Positions 34,696-49,600 are shown, counted from the stretch's first letter. The stretch is DNA of 64,000 bases from JANQPX01 sp965204405 (GCA_965204405.1 CBDBEN010000005.1:2542001-2606000), one strand, 5' to 3'. The notes: a model not told the origin generated them from the letters alone. Program-made: numbers and translations.

Positions 34696-37600
34696 CTACC
34701 ACTGGATATGCTCGATCCCGGTGAAGTCGATCTCGGTGCCATCCTGCATGGTGATCGTGCCGGCGGCGTCATCGGTTAGATCGAGCCAGCTATTCTCTGC
34801 ATCGCTGCCTGTGGACTCGATTGAGCCACTATCGAGCTGAACTGTCCAATCGGTGCCGTAGGTGCCGATAGTGTTGCCACCTGATCCGTCCTGTAGCTCA
34901 ATTGTATCGGTCCAGCCGCCACCAGCGCCGCCGCTTATGGTATCGTTGCCTTGGCCCTGCAGGATGAAGAAGATGTCATGACCATCGCCACCATAGATCG
35001 TGTCTGAACCTTCACCGCCATAGAATTGATCATTCCCGCCTTCGCCAACCAACAAGTCATTGCCGGCGTCGCCGTGGAGTACGTCGTCACCCTGGCCGGC
35101 ACCATAAATGGTGTCGTTGCCGTCGCCTCCATAGACCGTGTCGCCAGTAGCATTCGCATAGTCATTGTTGTCGATGAAGTCGTTGCCGGCGCCGCCGTAT
35201 ATTGTATTGCTGCCCCCCTGGCCGTCGATGATATCGTCGCCGCTGCCGCCATAGATAAGGTCGTCGCCATCGCCGGCATTGATCGTGTCATTGCCCGCAA
35301 GCCCGTGAACGATATCGCTCCCAGCACTACCGGTAACGCTGTCGGTGCCGCTCGATCCGAGTGTGACCTGGAAGGTCTCGTCATAGGTTGCGCCATCACC
35401 ATCCGTCGTTCGGACAGTGATGGTGTCGGTCGCTGTGGCCGAGCCATCATGGGCGACATCGAGATCCAGCTCGCCGGATGCGTTGATGCTGTAGCGGCCG
35501 CCAGCATCGCTGGTCAGACTGTAGCTCGCTGTGTCGCCGCTATCCGCATCGGTGGTCTCGAGGGTGGCTAGGGTTGCGCCTGCAGCCAATCCACCTCCCG
35601 ATGAACTGACGATGGTGGCGTTGCCATTGGGGTCTCCCCAAGAACTGCCGTCGCTCGGATCCGTGGCAATGCCGTTCAGTGTGGCGTTCCCGGTAATGGT
35701 TATTTGATAAGGGCCAGTAGTGTCCGCGGTGACCGTATCGCCACTTGCGATCGCTTCGGACGAGTTGGTCCCGTAGGAGCCGACGGCGATGATGTAGTCA
35801 CCTTCAGCCAGACTTGAGGTGCTGAGATAGGAATCGTAGTAACTCGTCGAACCGTCACTACCCGCTGCACCATCGTCGTTGCTGCCGATCAGCGTATAGC
35901 TGCCGCCGCCATCGTCCCGATAGAGATAAACGATGCTGTCGAGGCCGCCGCCATTATAGCCGTCGGCGAGCAGATCGATCGTGAGGTCACCACCGCCATG
36001 GCTGAGCGACCAGCGATCGACGGACTGATAACCTCCGACGTTGACAATCTCGCCGGTTGCCACCGTGTCGGAAGTCGGCTGCTCGACCGGCATCGCCGTG
36101 CCGCCTTGGCTTTCGATGATCTCCAGATTATCGATGCCCCAGGATTCGGAATTCGCGGCAAGGGACTCGTCTAGGCTTGCGCCAAATCCGAGCTTGATAC
36201 TGGTGGCCGAGCTGTCGACAGTGATGCTGTAGCTATGCGTCTGATCGTAGTAGCTGCCCTCGCCAAGATTGCTGGTCGTGCCTGATGTGCTGGTGCCATA
36301 GGTGCTGCTATCACTTGAGCCGTAATATTCCTGGGTATAGTAGACATCCGTGCTGATGAGGACGTCATCAACCCAGATCTTGAAGTCTTCGCCGTTCCAG
36401 GTGTCGAATTCCCAGAAGTCGAAATTGATGGTCACACTGTCCTGATCGCCGGAGAGCGTGAAGGTCTTGTAGATCGTCTGAGCGCCGCCGGTATCGCCGA
36501 AATTGCCGAGATAATTGCCATCCAGACCAGCACCGCCTGAGGAGGTCGTGTTGTCACTCCAGCCTGTAGCGCCGGATTCGAAATCTTCGGTCACGACGGT
36601 GATCGAGGTTCCGCTTTCAGCTTTGAAAGTGAGGTCCGTCGGCGTTTGGTTTTCGACGACATCACCGACATTGACCGTAAAGGTCTCGTCGTATGTCTCG
36701 CCACCTGAATCGGTGACACGCACCGTGATGTCGTGGCTCGCCGCATTCTCATAGTCGAGCAACGAGCCGTCCGCTACCGTGATCTCGCCGGTGCTGCTGT
36801 CGATCGCGAAGCGTCCGCCGGCACCGTCAGTGAGGCTGTAAGTGAGGGTGTCGCCGGCATCCACGTCGGACCCGGATGCCGTGCCGACGACGGTGCCATC
36901 CGACACGTTCTCGTTGACACTAGTGTTGCTAAGAGAGAGATCGGTGGGGCCCTCGTTGACGTCGCCGACATTGATGGTGAAGGTCTCGTCGTAGGTTGCG
37001 CCGGCGGCATCGGTCACTTGCACCGTCACGTCGTGGGACGCATCATCCTCGTGATCTAGGCCGACGGCGTGGGCATCACCATGGGCCGTCAGCTGAAAGG
37101 TCCCGGATGCATCGGCGAGACCCGCTGAAAAATCGGCGTCCAAGAGAAGATCGGCCGTGTCGCCTGCGGGGTTGTCGAGGGTTGAAGCCGCGATCTCCGC
37201 ATCGCTCAGCTCTGTGTTCCAGATCCGAACACCAGAGATCGTGCCTTCGAAGGCGTCCGGAGCATATTGGTTTCCACGCCAACCGATCATGAGATCATCA
37301 GAAGTATTGGCGAGATCGGACGGGCCGAGGGGTAGATTGGCACTACTCTCGGTACCATTGACAAACACCCGCACCTCGGACGTCGCATCATCATAGGTCA
37401 GAGCGACATGTGCCTCTTCGCCCTGGGTGACAGCAACACCTGTATCGGTCCAATACCAAGATCCACCTTCATTCTTTAGAGCGTATTGGACCTTGCCATC
37501 CTTGACGGCGATTTCGTAACTGTTCTCCTTATTGAGGATCATTCCCTGATCGCTTTCCGCCGTGAACCAGGCTTCGAGCGTGAACGAGCCTTCCAGATCC

Positions 37601-40600
37601 AACGCGTCGGCTGAATTCTCCACCAACACATAGTCGCTGCTGCCATCAAGCTGCAGACCGCTGGTCACTGTAATCTCGCCGGTGTTGCCATCGATCGCGA
37701 ACCGCCCGTCCGCGTCATCCGTCAGAGCATAAGTGAGATTGTCGCCGGCATCTGGATCGCTGCCGGTAGCGGTGCCGACGACTGTGCCGCTACTGGCGTT
37801 CTCGTCGACACTAGTGCTGCTAAGAGAAAGATCAGTGGGTCCCTCGTTCACGTCACCGACATTGATGGTGAAGGTTTCGTCGTAGGTGGCGCCGGCGCTG
37901 TCGGTGACGGTTACGGTGACGTCGTGGCTTGCCGCGGCTTCGTGATTGAGGAGGGAGCCGTCGGCGACGGTGACGACGCCGGTGCTGCTGTCGATGGCGA
38001 AGCGTCCGCCGGCATCGTCGGTCAGCGCATAGCTCAGAACGTCGCCGCTATCGACGTCCGACCCGGTCGCCTGGCCCACAACCGTGCCGTCGGCGACATT
38101 TTCGTCGACCGAGGCGTTCGACAACGCCAGGTCGTCGGGTGCGTCGTTGGTGTTGGCGACGGCGAGGTCGAACACGTCGTCGGCGCTGGCGCCGCTGCCG
38201 TCGGTTGCGGTGACCCTGACGCTGACGTCGCCGACATCGCCATTGTCGGGTGTGCCGGAGAAGGTGCGTGTGGCGGCATCGAAGGAGAGCCATGCGGGCA
38301 GCGGCGAGCCGTCGGCCAGGGTTGCTGTGTAGGCGAGGCTGTCGGAGGCATCCACATCGCTGAAGGCGTCTGCCGGGACGGTATAGCTGAAGGCGCTGTC
38401 CTCGGACGCCGCCTGGTCGGCCAAGGCCGTCGCCACGACGGGCCCGTCATTGGATCCGGTGACGGTGAGGGTGAGGCGTCCGGTGTCGGTGAGGCCGCCG
38501 CCGTCGGCGACGACATAGTCGACCTCGACCACGGCAGTCTCGCCGGCGGCGAGATGGTCGTACGACGACCCCGGGTCGTAGGCGACTTCGCCGCCGACGA
38601 TCGAGACCGAGCCGGAACCGCTGACTACGTTGACGCTTGCCAGCGAACTGGTATCGCCGGCGTCGACGTCGGTGTCATTGGCGAGGACGTCGACGCTGAT
38701 GGACACGTTCTCGGCGGTGGTGGCTGTGTCGTCGGCCGCGCTCGGTCCCTCGTTGACGTCACCGACATTGATGGTGAATGTCTCGTCGTAAGTGGCGCCT
38801 GCGCTGTCGGTGACGGTTACGGTGACGTCGTGGCTTGCCGCTGCTTCGTGATTGAGGAGTGAGCCGTCGGCGACGGTGACGACGCCTGTCGTGCTGTCGA
38901 TGGCGAAGCGTCCGCCGGCATCGTCGGTCAGCTGGTAGCTGAGGACATCGCCGCTGTCCACATCGGATCCCGTTGCGGTGCCGACGACGGTGCCGTCGGC
39001 GACATTTTCGTCGACCGAGGCGTTCGACAACGCCAGGTCGTCGGGTGCGTCGTTGGTGTTGGCGACGGCGAGGTCGAACACGTCGTCGGCGCTGGCGCCG
39101 CTGCCGTCGGTTGCGGTGACCCTGACGCTGACATCGCCGACATCGCCATTGTCGGGTGTGCCGGAGAAGGTGCGTGTGGCGGCATCGAAGGAGAGCCATG
39201 CGGGCAGCGGCGAGCCGTCGGCCAGCGTTGCTGTGTAGGCGAGGCTGTCGGAGGCATCCGCATCGCTGAACGCGTCTGCCGGGACGGTATAGCTGAAGGC
39301 GCTGTCCTCGGACGCCGCCTGGTCGGCCAAGGCCGTTGCCACGACGGGCCCGTCATTGGATCCGGTGACGGTGAGGGTGAGGCGCCCGGTGTCGGTGAGG
39401 CCGCCGCCGTCGGCGACGACATAGTCGACCTCGACCACGGCAGTCTCGCCGGCGGCGAGATGGTCGTACGACGACCCCGGATCATAAGCGACTTCGCCTG
39501 CCACGATCGAGACCGAGCCGGAACCGCTGACTACGTTGACGCTTGCCAGCGAACTGGTATCGCCGGCGTCGACGTCGGTGTCATTGGCGAGGACGTCGAC
39601 GCTGATGGACGCGTTCTCGGCGGTGGTGGCGGTGTCGTCGGCCGCGCTCGGTCCCTCGTTGACGTCACCGACATTGATGGTGAATGTCTCGTCGTAAGTG
39701 GCGCCTGCGCTGTCGGTGACGGTTACGGTGACGTCGTGGCTTGCCGCTGCTTCGTGGTCGAGGAGGGAGCCGTCGGCGACGGTGACGACGCCTGTCGTGC
39801 TGTCGATGGCGAAGCGTCCGCCGGCATCGTCGGTCAGCTGGTAGCTGAGGACATCACCGCTGTCCACATCGGATCCCGTGGCCGTGGCGACGACGGTGCC
39901 GTCGGCGACATTTTCGTCGACCGAGGCGTTCGACAACGCCAGGTCGTCGGGTGCGTCGTTGGTGTTGGCGACGGCGAGGTCGAACACGTCGTCGGCGCTG
40001 GCGCCGCTGCCGTCGGTTGCGGTGACCCTGACGCTGACATCGCCGACATCGCCATTGTCGGGTGTGCCGGAGAAGGTGCGTGTGGCGGCATCGAAGGAGA
40101 GCCATGCGGGCAGCGGCGAGCCGTCGGCCAGCGTTGCTGTGTAGGCGAGGCTGTCGGAGGCATCCACATCGCTGAAGGCGTCTGCCGGGACGGTATAGCT
40201 GAAGGCGCTGTCCTCGGACGCCGCCTGGTCGGCCAAGGCCGTCGCCACGACGGGCCCGTCATTGGATCCGGTGACGGTGAGGGTGAGGCGTCCGGTGTCG
40301 GTGAGGCCGCCGCCGTCGGCGACGACATAGTCGACCTCGACCACGGCAGTCTCGCCGGCGGCGAGATGGTCGTACGACGACCCCGGATCATAAGCGACTT
40401 CGCCGCCGACGATCGAGACCGAGCCGGAACCGCTGACTACGTTGACGCTTGCCAGCGAACTGGTATCGCCGGCGTCGACATCGGTGTCATTGGCGAGGAC
40501 GTCGACGCTGATGGCTGCGTTCTCGGCGGTGGTGGCTGTGTCGTCGGCCGCGCTCGGTCCCTCGTTGACGTCACCGACATTGATGGTGAATGTCTCGTCG

Positions 40601-43600
40601 TAAGTGGCGCCTGCGCTGTCGGTGACGGTTACGGTGACGTCGTGGCTTGCCGCGGCTTCGTGATTGAGGAGTGAGCCGTCGGCGACGGTGACGACGCCGG
40701 TGCTGCTGTCGATGGCGAAGCGTCCGCCGGCATCGTCGGTCAGCTGGTAGCTGAGGACATCGCCGCTGTCCACATCGGATCCCGTGGCCGTGGCGACGAC
40801 GGTGCCGTCGGCGACATTTTCGTCGACCGAGGCGTTCGACAACGCCAGGTCGTCGGGTGCGTCGTTGGTGTTGGCGACGGCGAGGTCGAACACGTCGTCG
40901 GCGCTGGCGCCGCTGCCGTCGGTTGCGGTGACCCTGACGCTGACATCGCCGACATCGCCATTGTCGGGTGTGCCGGAGAAGGTGCGTGTGGCGGCATCGA
41001 AGGAGAGCCATGCGGGCAGCGGCGAGCCGTCGGCCAGCGTTGCTGTGTAGGCGAGGCTGTCGGAGGCATCCACATCGCTGAAGGCGTCTGCCGGGACGGT
41101 ATAGCTGAAGGCGCTGTCCTCGGACGCCGCCTGGTCGGCCAAGGCCGTCGCCACGACGGGCCCGTCATTGGATCCGGTGACGGTGAGGGTGAGGCGTCCG
41201 GTGTCGGTGAGGCCGCCGCCGTCGGCGACGACATAATCGACCTCGACCACGGCAGTCTCGCCGTCGGCGAGATGGTCGTACGACGACCCCGGGTCGTAGG
41301 CGACTTCGCCGCCGACGATCGAGACCGAGCCGGAACCGCTGACTACGTTGACGCTTGCCAGCGAACTGGTATCGCCGGCGTCGACGTCGGTGTCATTGGC
41401 GAGGACGTCGACGCTGATGGACGCGTTCTCGGCGGTGGTGGCTGTGTCGTCGGCAGCGCTCGGTCCCTCGTTGACGTCACCGACATTGATGGTGAAGGTT
41501 TCGTCATAGGTGGCGCCGGCGCTGTCGGTGACGGTTACGGTGACGTCGTGGCTTGCTGCTGCTTCGTGATTGAGGAGGGAGCCGTCGGCGACGGTGACGA
41601 CGCCGGTGCTGCTGTCGATGGCGAAGCGTCCGCCGGCATCGTCGGTCAGCTGGTAGCTGAGGACATCGCCGCTGTCCACATCGGATCCCGTTGCGGTGCC
41701 GACGACGGTGCCGTCGGCGACATTTTCGTCGACCGAGGCGTTCGACAACGCCAGGTCGTCGGGTGCGTCGTTGGTGTTGGCGACGGCGAGGTCGAACACG
41801 TCGTCGGCGCTGGCGCCGCTGCCGTCGGTTGCGGTGACCCTGACGCTGACATCGCCGACATCGCCATTGTCGGGTGTGCCGGAGAAGGTGCGTGTGGCGG
41901 CATCGAAGGAGAGCCATGCGGGCAGCGGCGAGCCGTCGGCCAGCGTTGCTGTGTAGGCGAGGCTGTCGGAGGCATCCGCATCGCTGAACGCGTCTGCCGG
42001 GACGGTATAGCTGAAGGCGCTGTCCTCGGACGCCGCCTGGTCGGCCAAGGCCGTTGCCACGACGGGCCCGTCATTGGATCCGGTGACGGTGAGGGTGAGG
42101 CGCCCGGTGTCGGTGAGGCCGCCGCCGTCGGCGACGACATAGTCGACCTCGACCACGGCAGTCTCGCCGGCGGCGAGATGGTCGTACGACGACCCCGGGT
42201 CGTAGGCGACTTCGCCGCCGACGATCGAGACCGAGCCGGAACCGCTGACTACGTTGACGCTTGCCAGCGAACTGGTATCGCCGGCGTCGACGTCGGTGTC
42301 ATTGGCGAGGACGTCGACGCTGATGGACACGTTCTCGGCGGTGGTGGCTGTGTCGTCGGCCGCGCTCGGTCCCTCGTTGACGTCACCGACATTGATGGTG
42401 AATGTCTCGTCGTAAGTGGCGCCTGCGCTGTCGGTGACGGTTACGGTGACGTCGTGGCTTGCTGCTGCTTCGTGATTGAGGAGTGAGCCGTCGGCGACGG
42501 TGACGACGCCTGTCGTGCTGTCGATGGCGAAGCGTCCGCCGGCATCGTCGGTCAGCTGGTAGCTGAGGACATCGCCGCTGTCCACATCGGATCCCGTTGC
42601 GGTGCCGACGACGGTGCCGTCGGCGACATTTTCGTCGACCGAGGCGTTCGACAACGCCAGGTCGTCGGGTGCGTCGTTGGTGTTGGCGACGGCGAGGTCG
42701 AACACGTCGTCGGCGCTGGCGCCGCTGCCGTCGGTTGCGGTGACCCTGACGCTGACATCGCCGACATCGCCATTGTCGGGTGTGCCGGAGAAGGTGCGTG
42801 TGGCGGCATCGAAGGAGAGCCATGCGGGCAGCGGCGAGCCGTCGGCCAGCGTTGCTGTGTAGGCGAGGCTGTCGGAGGCATCCGCATCGCTGAACGCGTC
42901 TGCCGGGACGGTATAGCTGAAGGCGCTGTCCTCGGACGCCGCCTGGTCGGCCAAGGCCGTTGCCACGACGGGCCCGTCATTGGATCCGGTGACGGTGAGG
43001 GTGAGGCGCCCGGTGTCGGTGAGGCCGCCGCCGTCGGCGACGACATAGTCGACCTCGACCACGGCAGTCTCGCCGGCGGCGAGATGGTCGTACGACGACC
43101 CCGGATCATAAGCGACTTCGCCTGCCACGATCGAGACCGAGCCGGAACCGCTGACTACGTTGACGCTTGCCAGCGAACTGGTATCGCCGGCGTCGACGTC
43201 GGTGTCATTGGCGAGGACGTCGACGCTGATGGACGCGTTCTCGGCGGTGGTGGCGGTGTCGTCGGCCGCGCTCGGTCCCTCGTTGACGTCACCGACATTG
43301 ATGGTGAATGTCTCGTCGTAAGTGGCGCCTGCGCTGTCGGTGACGGTTACGGTGACGTCGTGGCTTGCCGCTGCTTCGTGGTCGAGGAGGGAGCCGTCGG
43401 CGACGGTGACGACGCCTGTCGTGCTGTCGATGGCGAAGCGTCCGCCGGCATCGTCGGTCAGCTGGTAGCTGAGGACATCACCGCTGTCCACATCGGATCC
43501 CGTGGCCGTGGCGACGACGGTGCCGTCGGCGACATTTTCGTCGACCGAGGCGTTCGACAACGCCAGGTCGTCGGGTGCGTCGTTGGTGTTGGCGACGGCG

Positions 43601-46600
43601 AGGTCGAACACGTCGTCGGCGCTGGCGCCGCTGCCGTCGGTTGCGGTGACCCTGACGCTGACATCGCCGACATCGCCATTGTCGGGTGTGCCGGAGAAGG
43701 TGCGTGTGGCGGCATCGAAGGAGAGCCATGCGGGCAGCGGCGAGCCGTCGGCCAGGGTTGCTGTGTAGGCGAGGCTGTCGGAGGCATCCACATCGCTGAA
43801 GGCGTCTGCCGGGACGGTATAGCTGAAGGCGCTGTCCTCGGACGCCGCCTGGTCGGCCAAGGCCGTTGCCACGACGGGCCCGTCATTGGATCCGGTGACG
43901 GTGAGGGTGAGGCGCCCGGTGTCGGTGAGGCCGCCGCCGTCGGCGACGACATAGTCGACCTCGACCACGGCAGTCTCGCCGGCGGCGAGATGGTCGTACG
44001 ACGACCCCGGATCATAAGCGACTTCGCCTGCCACGATCGAGACCGAGCCGGAACCGCTGACTACGTTGACGCTTGCCAGCGAACTGGTATCGCCGGCGTC
44101 GACGTCGGTGTCATTGGCGAGGACGTCGACGCTGATGGACGCGTTCTCGGCGGTGGTGGCGGTGTCGTCGGCCGCGCTCGGTCCCTCGTTGACGTCACCG
44201 ACATTGATGGTGAATGTCTCGTCGTAAGTGGCGCCTGCGCTGTCGGTGACGGTTACGGTGACGTCGTGGCTTGCCGCTGCTTCGTGATTGAGGAGGGAGC
44301 CGTCGGCGACGGTGACGACGCCGGTGCTGCTGTCGATGGCGAAGCGTCCGCCGGCATCGTCGGTCAGCTGGTAGCTGAGGACATCACCGCTGTCCACATC
44401 GGATCCCGTTGCGGTGCCGACGACGGTGCCGTCGGCGACATTTTCGTCGACCGAGGCGTTCGACAACGCCAGGTCGTCGGGTGCGTCGTTGGTGTTGGCG
44501 ACGGCGAGGTCGAACACGTCGTCGGCGCTGGCGCCGCTGCCGTCGGTTGCGGTGACCCTGACGCTGACATCGCCGACATCGCCATTGTCGGGTGTGCCGG
44601 AGAAGGTGCGTGTGGCGGCATCGAAGGAGAGCCATGCGGGCAGCGGCGAGCCGTCGGCCAGCGTTGCTGTGTAGGCGAGGCTGTCGGAGGCATCCGCATC
44701 GCTGAACGCGTCTGCCGGGACGGTATAGCTGAAGGCGCTGTCCTCGGACGCCGCCTGGTCGGCCAAGGCCGTTGCCACGACGGGCCCGTCATTGGATCCG
44801 GTGACGGTGAGGGTGAGGCGCCCGGTGTCGGTGAGGCCGCCGCCGTCGGCGACGACATAGTCGACCTCGACCACGGCAGTCTCGCCGGCGGCGAGATGGT
44901 CGTACGACGACCCCGGATCATAAGCGACTTCGCCTGCCACGATCGAGACCGAGCCGGAACCGCTGACTACGTTGACGCTTGCCAGCGAACTGGTATCGCC
45001 GGCGTCGACGTCGGTGTCATTGGCGAGGACGTCGACGCTGATGGACACGTTCTCGGCGGTGGTGGCTGTGTCGTCGGCCGCGCTCGGTCCCTCGTTGACG
45101 TCACCGACATTGATGGTGAATGTCTCGTCGTAAGTGGCGCCTGCGCTGTCGGTGACGGTTACGGTGACGTCGTGGCTTGCCGCGGCTTCGTGATTGAGGA
45201 GTGAGCCGTCGGCGACGGTGACGACGCCGGTGCTGCTGTCGATGGCGAAGCGTCCGCCGGCATCGTCGGTCAGCTGGTAGCTGAGGACATCACCGCTGTC
45301 CACATCGGATCCCGTTGCGGTGCCGACGACGGTGCCGTCGGCGACATTTTCGTCGACCGAGGCGTTCGACAACGCCAGGTCGTCGGGTGCGTCGTTGGTG
45401 TTGGCGACGGCGAGGTCGAACACGTCGTCGGCGCTGGCGCCGCTGCCGTCGGTTGCGGTGACCCTGACGCTGACATCGCCGACATCGCCATTGTCGGGTG
45501 TGCCGGAGAAGGTGCGTGTGGCGGCATCGAAGGAGAGCCATGCGGGCAGCGGCGAGCCGTCGGCCAGCGTTGCTGTGTAGGCGAGGCTGTCGGAGGCATC
45601 CGCATCGCTGAACGCGTCTGCCGGGACGGTATAGCTGAAGGCGCTGTCCTCGGACGCCGCCTGGTCGGCCAAGGCCGTCGCCACGACGGGCCCGTCATTG
45701 GATCCGGTGACGGTGAGGGTGAGGCGCCCGGTGTCGGTAAGGCCGCCGCCGTCGGCGACGACATAATCGACCTCGACCACGGCAGTCTCGCCGGCGGCGA
45801 GATGGTCGTACGACGACCCCGGATCATAAGCGACTTCGCCTGCCACGATCGAGACCGAGCCGGAACCGCTGACTACGTTGACGCTTGCCAGCGAACTGGT
45901 ATCGCCGGCGTCGACATCGGTGTCATTGGCGAGGACGTCGACGCTGATGGCTGCGTTCTCGGCGGTGGTGGCTGTGTCGTCGGCCGCGCTCGGTCCCTCG
46001 TTGACGTCACCGACATTGATGGTGAATGTCTCGTCGTAAGTGGCGCCTGCGCTGTCGGTGACGGTTACGGTGACGTCGTGGCTTGCCGCTGCTTCGTGAT
46101 TGAGGAGTGAGCCGTCGGCGACGGTGACGACGCCTGTCGTGCTGTCGATGGCGAAGCGTCCGCCGGCATCGTCGGTCAGCTGGTAGCTGAGGACATCGCC
46201 GCTGTCCACATCGGATCCCGTTGCGGTGCCGACGACGGTGCCGTCGGCGACATTTTCGTCGACCGAGGCGTTCGACAACGCCAGGTCGTCGGGTGCGTCG
46301 TTGGTGTTGGCGACGGCGAGGTCGAACACGTCGTCGGCGCTGGCGCCGCTGCCGTCGGTTGCGGTGACCCTGACGCTGACATCGCCGACATCGCCATTGT
46401 CGGGTGTGCCGGAGAAGGTGCGTGTGGCGGCATCGAAGGAGAGCCATGCGGGCAGCGGCGAGCCGTCGGCCAGCGTTGCTGTGTAGGCGAGGCTGTCGGA
46501 GGCATCCGCATCGCTGAACGCGTCTGCCGGGACGGTATAGCTGAAGGCGCTGTCCTCGGACGCCGCCTGGTCGGCCAAGGCCGTTGCCACGACGGGCCCG

Positions 46601-49600
46601 TCATTGGATCCGGTGACGGTGAGGGTGAGGCGCCCGGTGTCGGTGAGGCCGCCGCCGTCGGCGACGACATAGTCGACCTCGACCACGGCAGTCTCGCCGG
46701 CGGCGAGATGGTCGTACGACGACCCCGGATCATAAGCGACTTCGCCTGCCACGATCGAGACCGAGCCGGAACCGCTGACTACGTTGACGCTTGCCAGCGA
46801 ACTGGTATCGCCGGCGTCGACGTCGGTGTCATTGGCGAGGACGTCGACGCTGATGGACGCGTTCTCGGCGGTGGTGGCTGTGTCGTCGGCAGCAGCAGGT
46901 CCCTCGTTGACGTCACCGACATTGATGGTGAATGTCTCGTCGTAAGTGGCGCCTGCGCTGTCGGTGACGGTTACGGTGACGTCGTGGCTTGCTGCTGCTT
47001 CGTGGTCGAGGAGGGAGCCGTCGGCGACGGTGACGACGCCGGTGCTGCTGTCGATGGCGAAGCGTCCGCCGGCATCGTCGGTGAGGCTGTAGGTTAGGAC
47101 ATCGCCGCTGTCGACATCGGCGCCTGTTGCGGTGCCGACGACGGTGCCGTCGGCGACATTTTCGTCGACCGAGGCGTTCGACAACGCCAGGTCGTCGGGT
47201 GCGTCGTTGGTGTTGGCGACGGCGAGGTCGAACACGTCGTCGGCGCTGGCGCCGCTGCCGTCGGTTGCGGTGACCCTGACGCTGACATCGCCGACATCGC
47301 CATTGTCGGGTGTGCCGGAGAAGGTGCGTGTGGCGGCATCGAAGGAGAGCCATGCGGGCAGCGGCGAGCCGTCGGCCAGCGTTGCTGTGTAGGCGAGGCT
47401 GTCGGAGGCATCCACATCGCTGAAGGCGTCTGCCGGGACGGTATAGCTGAAGGCGCTGTCCTCGGACGCCGCCTGGTCGGCCAAGGCCGTCGCCACGACG
47501 GGCCCGTCATTGGATCCGGTGACGGTGAGGGTGAGGCGTCCGGTGTCGGTGAGGCCGCCGCCGTCGGCGACGACATAGTCGACCTCGACCACGGCAGTCT
47601 CGCCGGCGGCGAGATGGTCGTACGACGACCCCGGATCATAAGCGACTTCGCCGCCGACGATCGAGACCGAGCCGGAACCGCTGACTACGTTGACGCTTGC
47701 CAGCGAACTGGTATCGCCGGCGTCGACGTCGGTGTCATTGGCGAGGACGTCGACGCTGATGGACACGTTCTCGGCGGTGGTGGCTGTGTCGTCGGCCGCG
47801 CTCGGTCCCTCGTTGACGTCACCGACATTGATGGTGAATGTCTCGTCGTAAGTGGCGCCTGCGCTGTCGGTGACGGTTACGGTGACGTCGTGGCTTGCCG
47901 CGGCTTCGTGATTGAGGAGTGAGCCGTCGGCGACGGTGACGACGCCGGTGCTGCTGTCGATGGCGAAGCGTCCGCCGGCATCGTCGGTCAGCTGGTAGCT
48001 GAGGACATCGCCGCTGTCCACATCGGATCCCGTGGCCGTGGCGACGACGGTGCCGTCGGCGACATTTTCGTCGACCGAGGCGTTCGACAACGCCAGGTCG
48101 TCGGGTGCGTCGTTGGTGTTGGCGACGGCGAGGTCGAACACGTCGTCGGCGCTGGCGCCGCTGCCGTCGGTTGCGGTGACCCTGACGCTGACATCGCCGA
48201 CATCGCCATTGTCGGGTGTGCCGGAGAAGGTGCGTGTGGCGGCATCGAAGGAGAGCCATGCGGGCAGCGGCGAGCCGTCGGCCAGCGTTGCTGTGTAGGC
48301 GAGGCTGTCGGAGGCATCCGCATCGCTGAACGCGTCTGCCGGGACGGTATAGCTGAAGGCGCTGTCCTCGGACGCCGCCTGGTCGGCCAAGGCCGTTGCC
48401 ACGACGGGCCCGTCATTGGATCCGGTGACGGTGAGGGTGAGGCGCCCGGTGTCGGTGAGGCCGCCGCCGTCGGCGACGACATAGTCGACCTCGACCACGG
48501 CAGTCTCGCCGGCGGCGAGATGGTCGTACGACGACCCCGGGTCGTAGGCGACTTCGCCGCCGACGATCGAGACCGAGCCGGAACCGCTGACTACGTTGAC
48601 GCTTGCCAGCGAACTGGTATCGCCGGCGTCGACGTCGGTGTCATTGGCGAGGACGTCGACGCTGATGGACACGTTCTCGGCGGTGGTGGCTGTGTCGTCG
48701 GCCGCGCTCGGTCCCTCGTTGACGTCACCGACATTGATGGTGAATGTCTCGTCGTAAGTGGCGCCTGCGCTGTCGGTGACGGTTACGGTGACGTCGTGGC
48801 TTGCCGCGGCTTCGTGATTGAGGAGTGAGCCGTCGGCGACGGTGACGACGCCGGTGCTGCTGTCGATGGCGAAGCGTCCGCCGGCATCGTCGGTCAGCGC
48901 ATAGCTCAGAACGTCGCCGCTATCGACGTCCGACCCGGTCGCCTGGCCCACAACCGTGCCGTCGGCGACATTTTCGTCGACCGAGGCGTTCGACAACGCC
49001 AGGTCGTCGGGTGCGTCGTTGGTGTTGGCGACGGCGAGGTCGAACACGTCGTCGGCGCTGGCGCCGCTGCCGTCGGTTGCGGTGACCCTGACGCTGACAT
49101 CGCCGACATCGCCATTGTCGGGTGTGCCGGAGAAGGTGCGTGTGGCGGCATCGAAGGAGAGCCATGCGGGCAGCGGCGAGCCGTCGGCCAGCGTTGCTGT
49201 GTAGGCGAGGCTGTCGGAGGCATCCGCATCGCTGAACGCGTCTGCCGGGACGGTATAGCTGAAGGCGCTGTCCTCGGACGCCGCCTGGTCGGCCAAGGCC
49301 GTTGCCACGACGGGCCCGTCATTGGATCCGGTGACGGTGAGGGTGAGGCGCCCGGTGTCGGTGAGGCCGCCGCCGTCGGCGACGACATAGTCGACCTCGA
49401 CCACGGCAGTCTCGCCGGCGGCGAGATGGTCGTACGACGACCCCGGGTCGTAGGCGACTTCGCCGCCGACGATCGAGACCGAGCCGGAACCGCTGACTAC
49501 GTTGACGCTTGCCAGCGAACTGGTATCGCCGGCGTCGACGTCGGTGTCATTGGCGAGGACGTCGACGCTGATGGACACGTTCTCGGCGGTGGTGGCTGTG

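Noticed and set aside
43084..45204. A 706-codon open frame on the forward strand across the adhesin array, plus many similar shorter ones
   Set aside because: They repeat every 906 bp with the array, have no start signals, and have low-complexity Gly/Val/Asp composition. They are the antisense of a GC-rich repeated gene, not real proteins.
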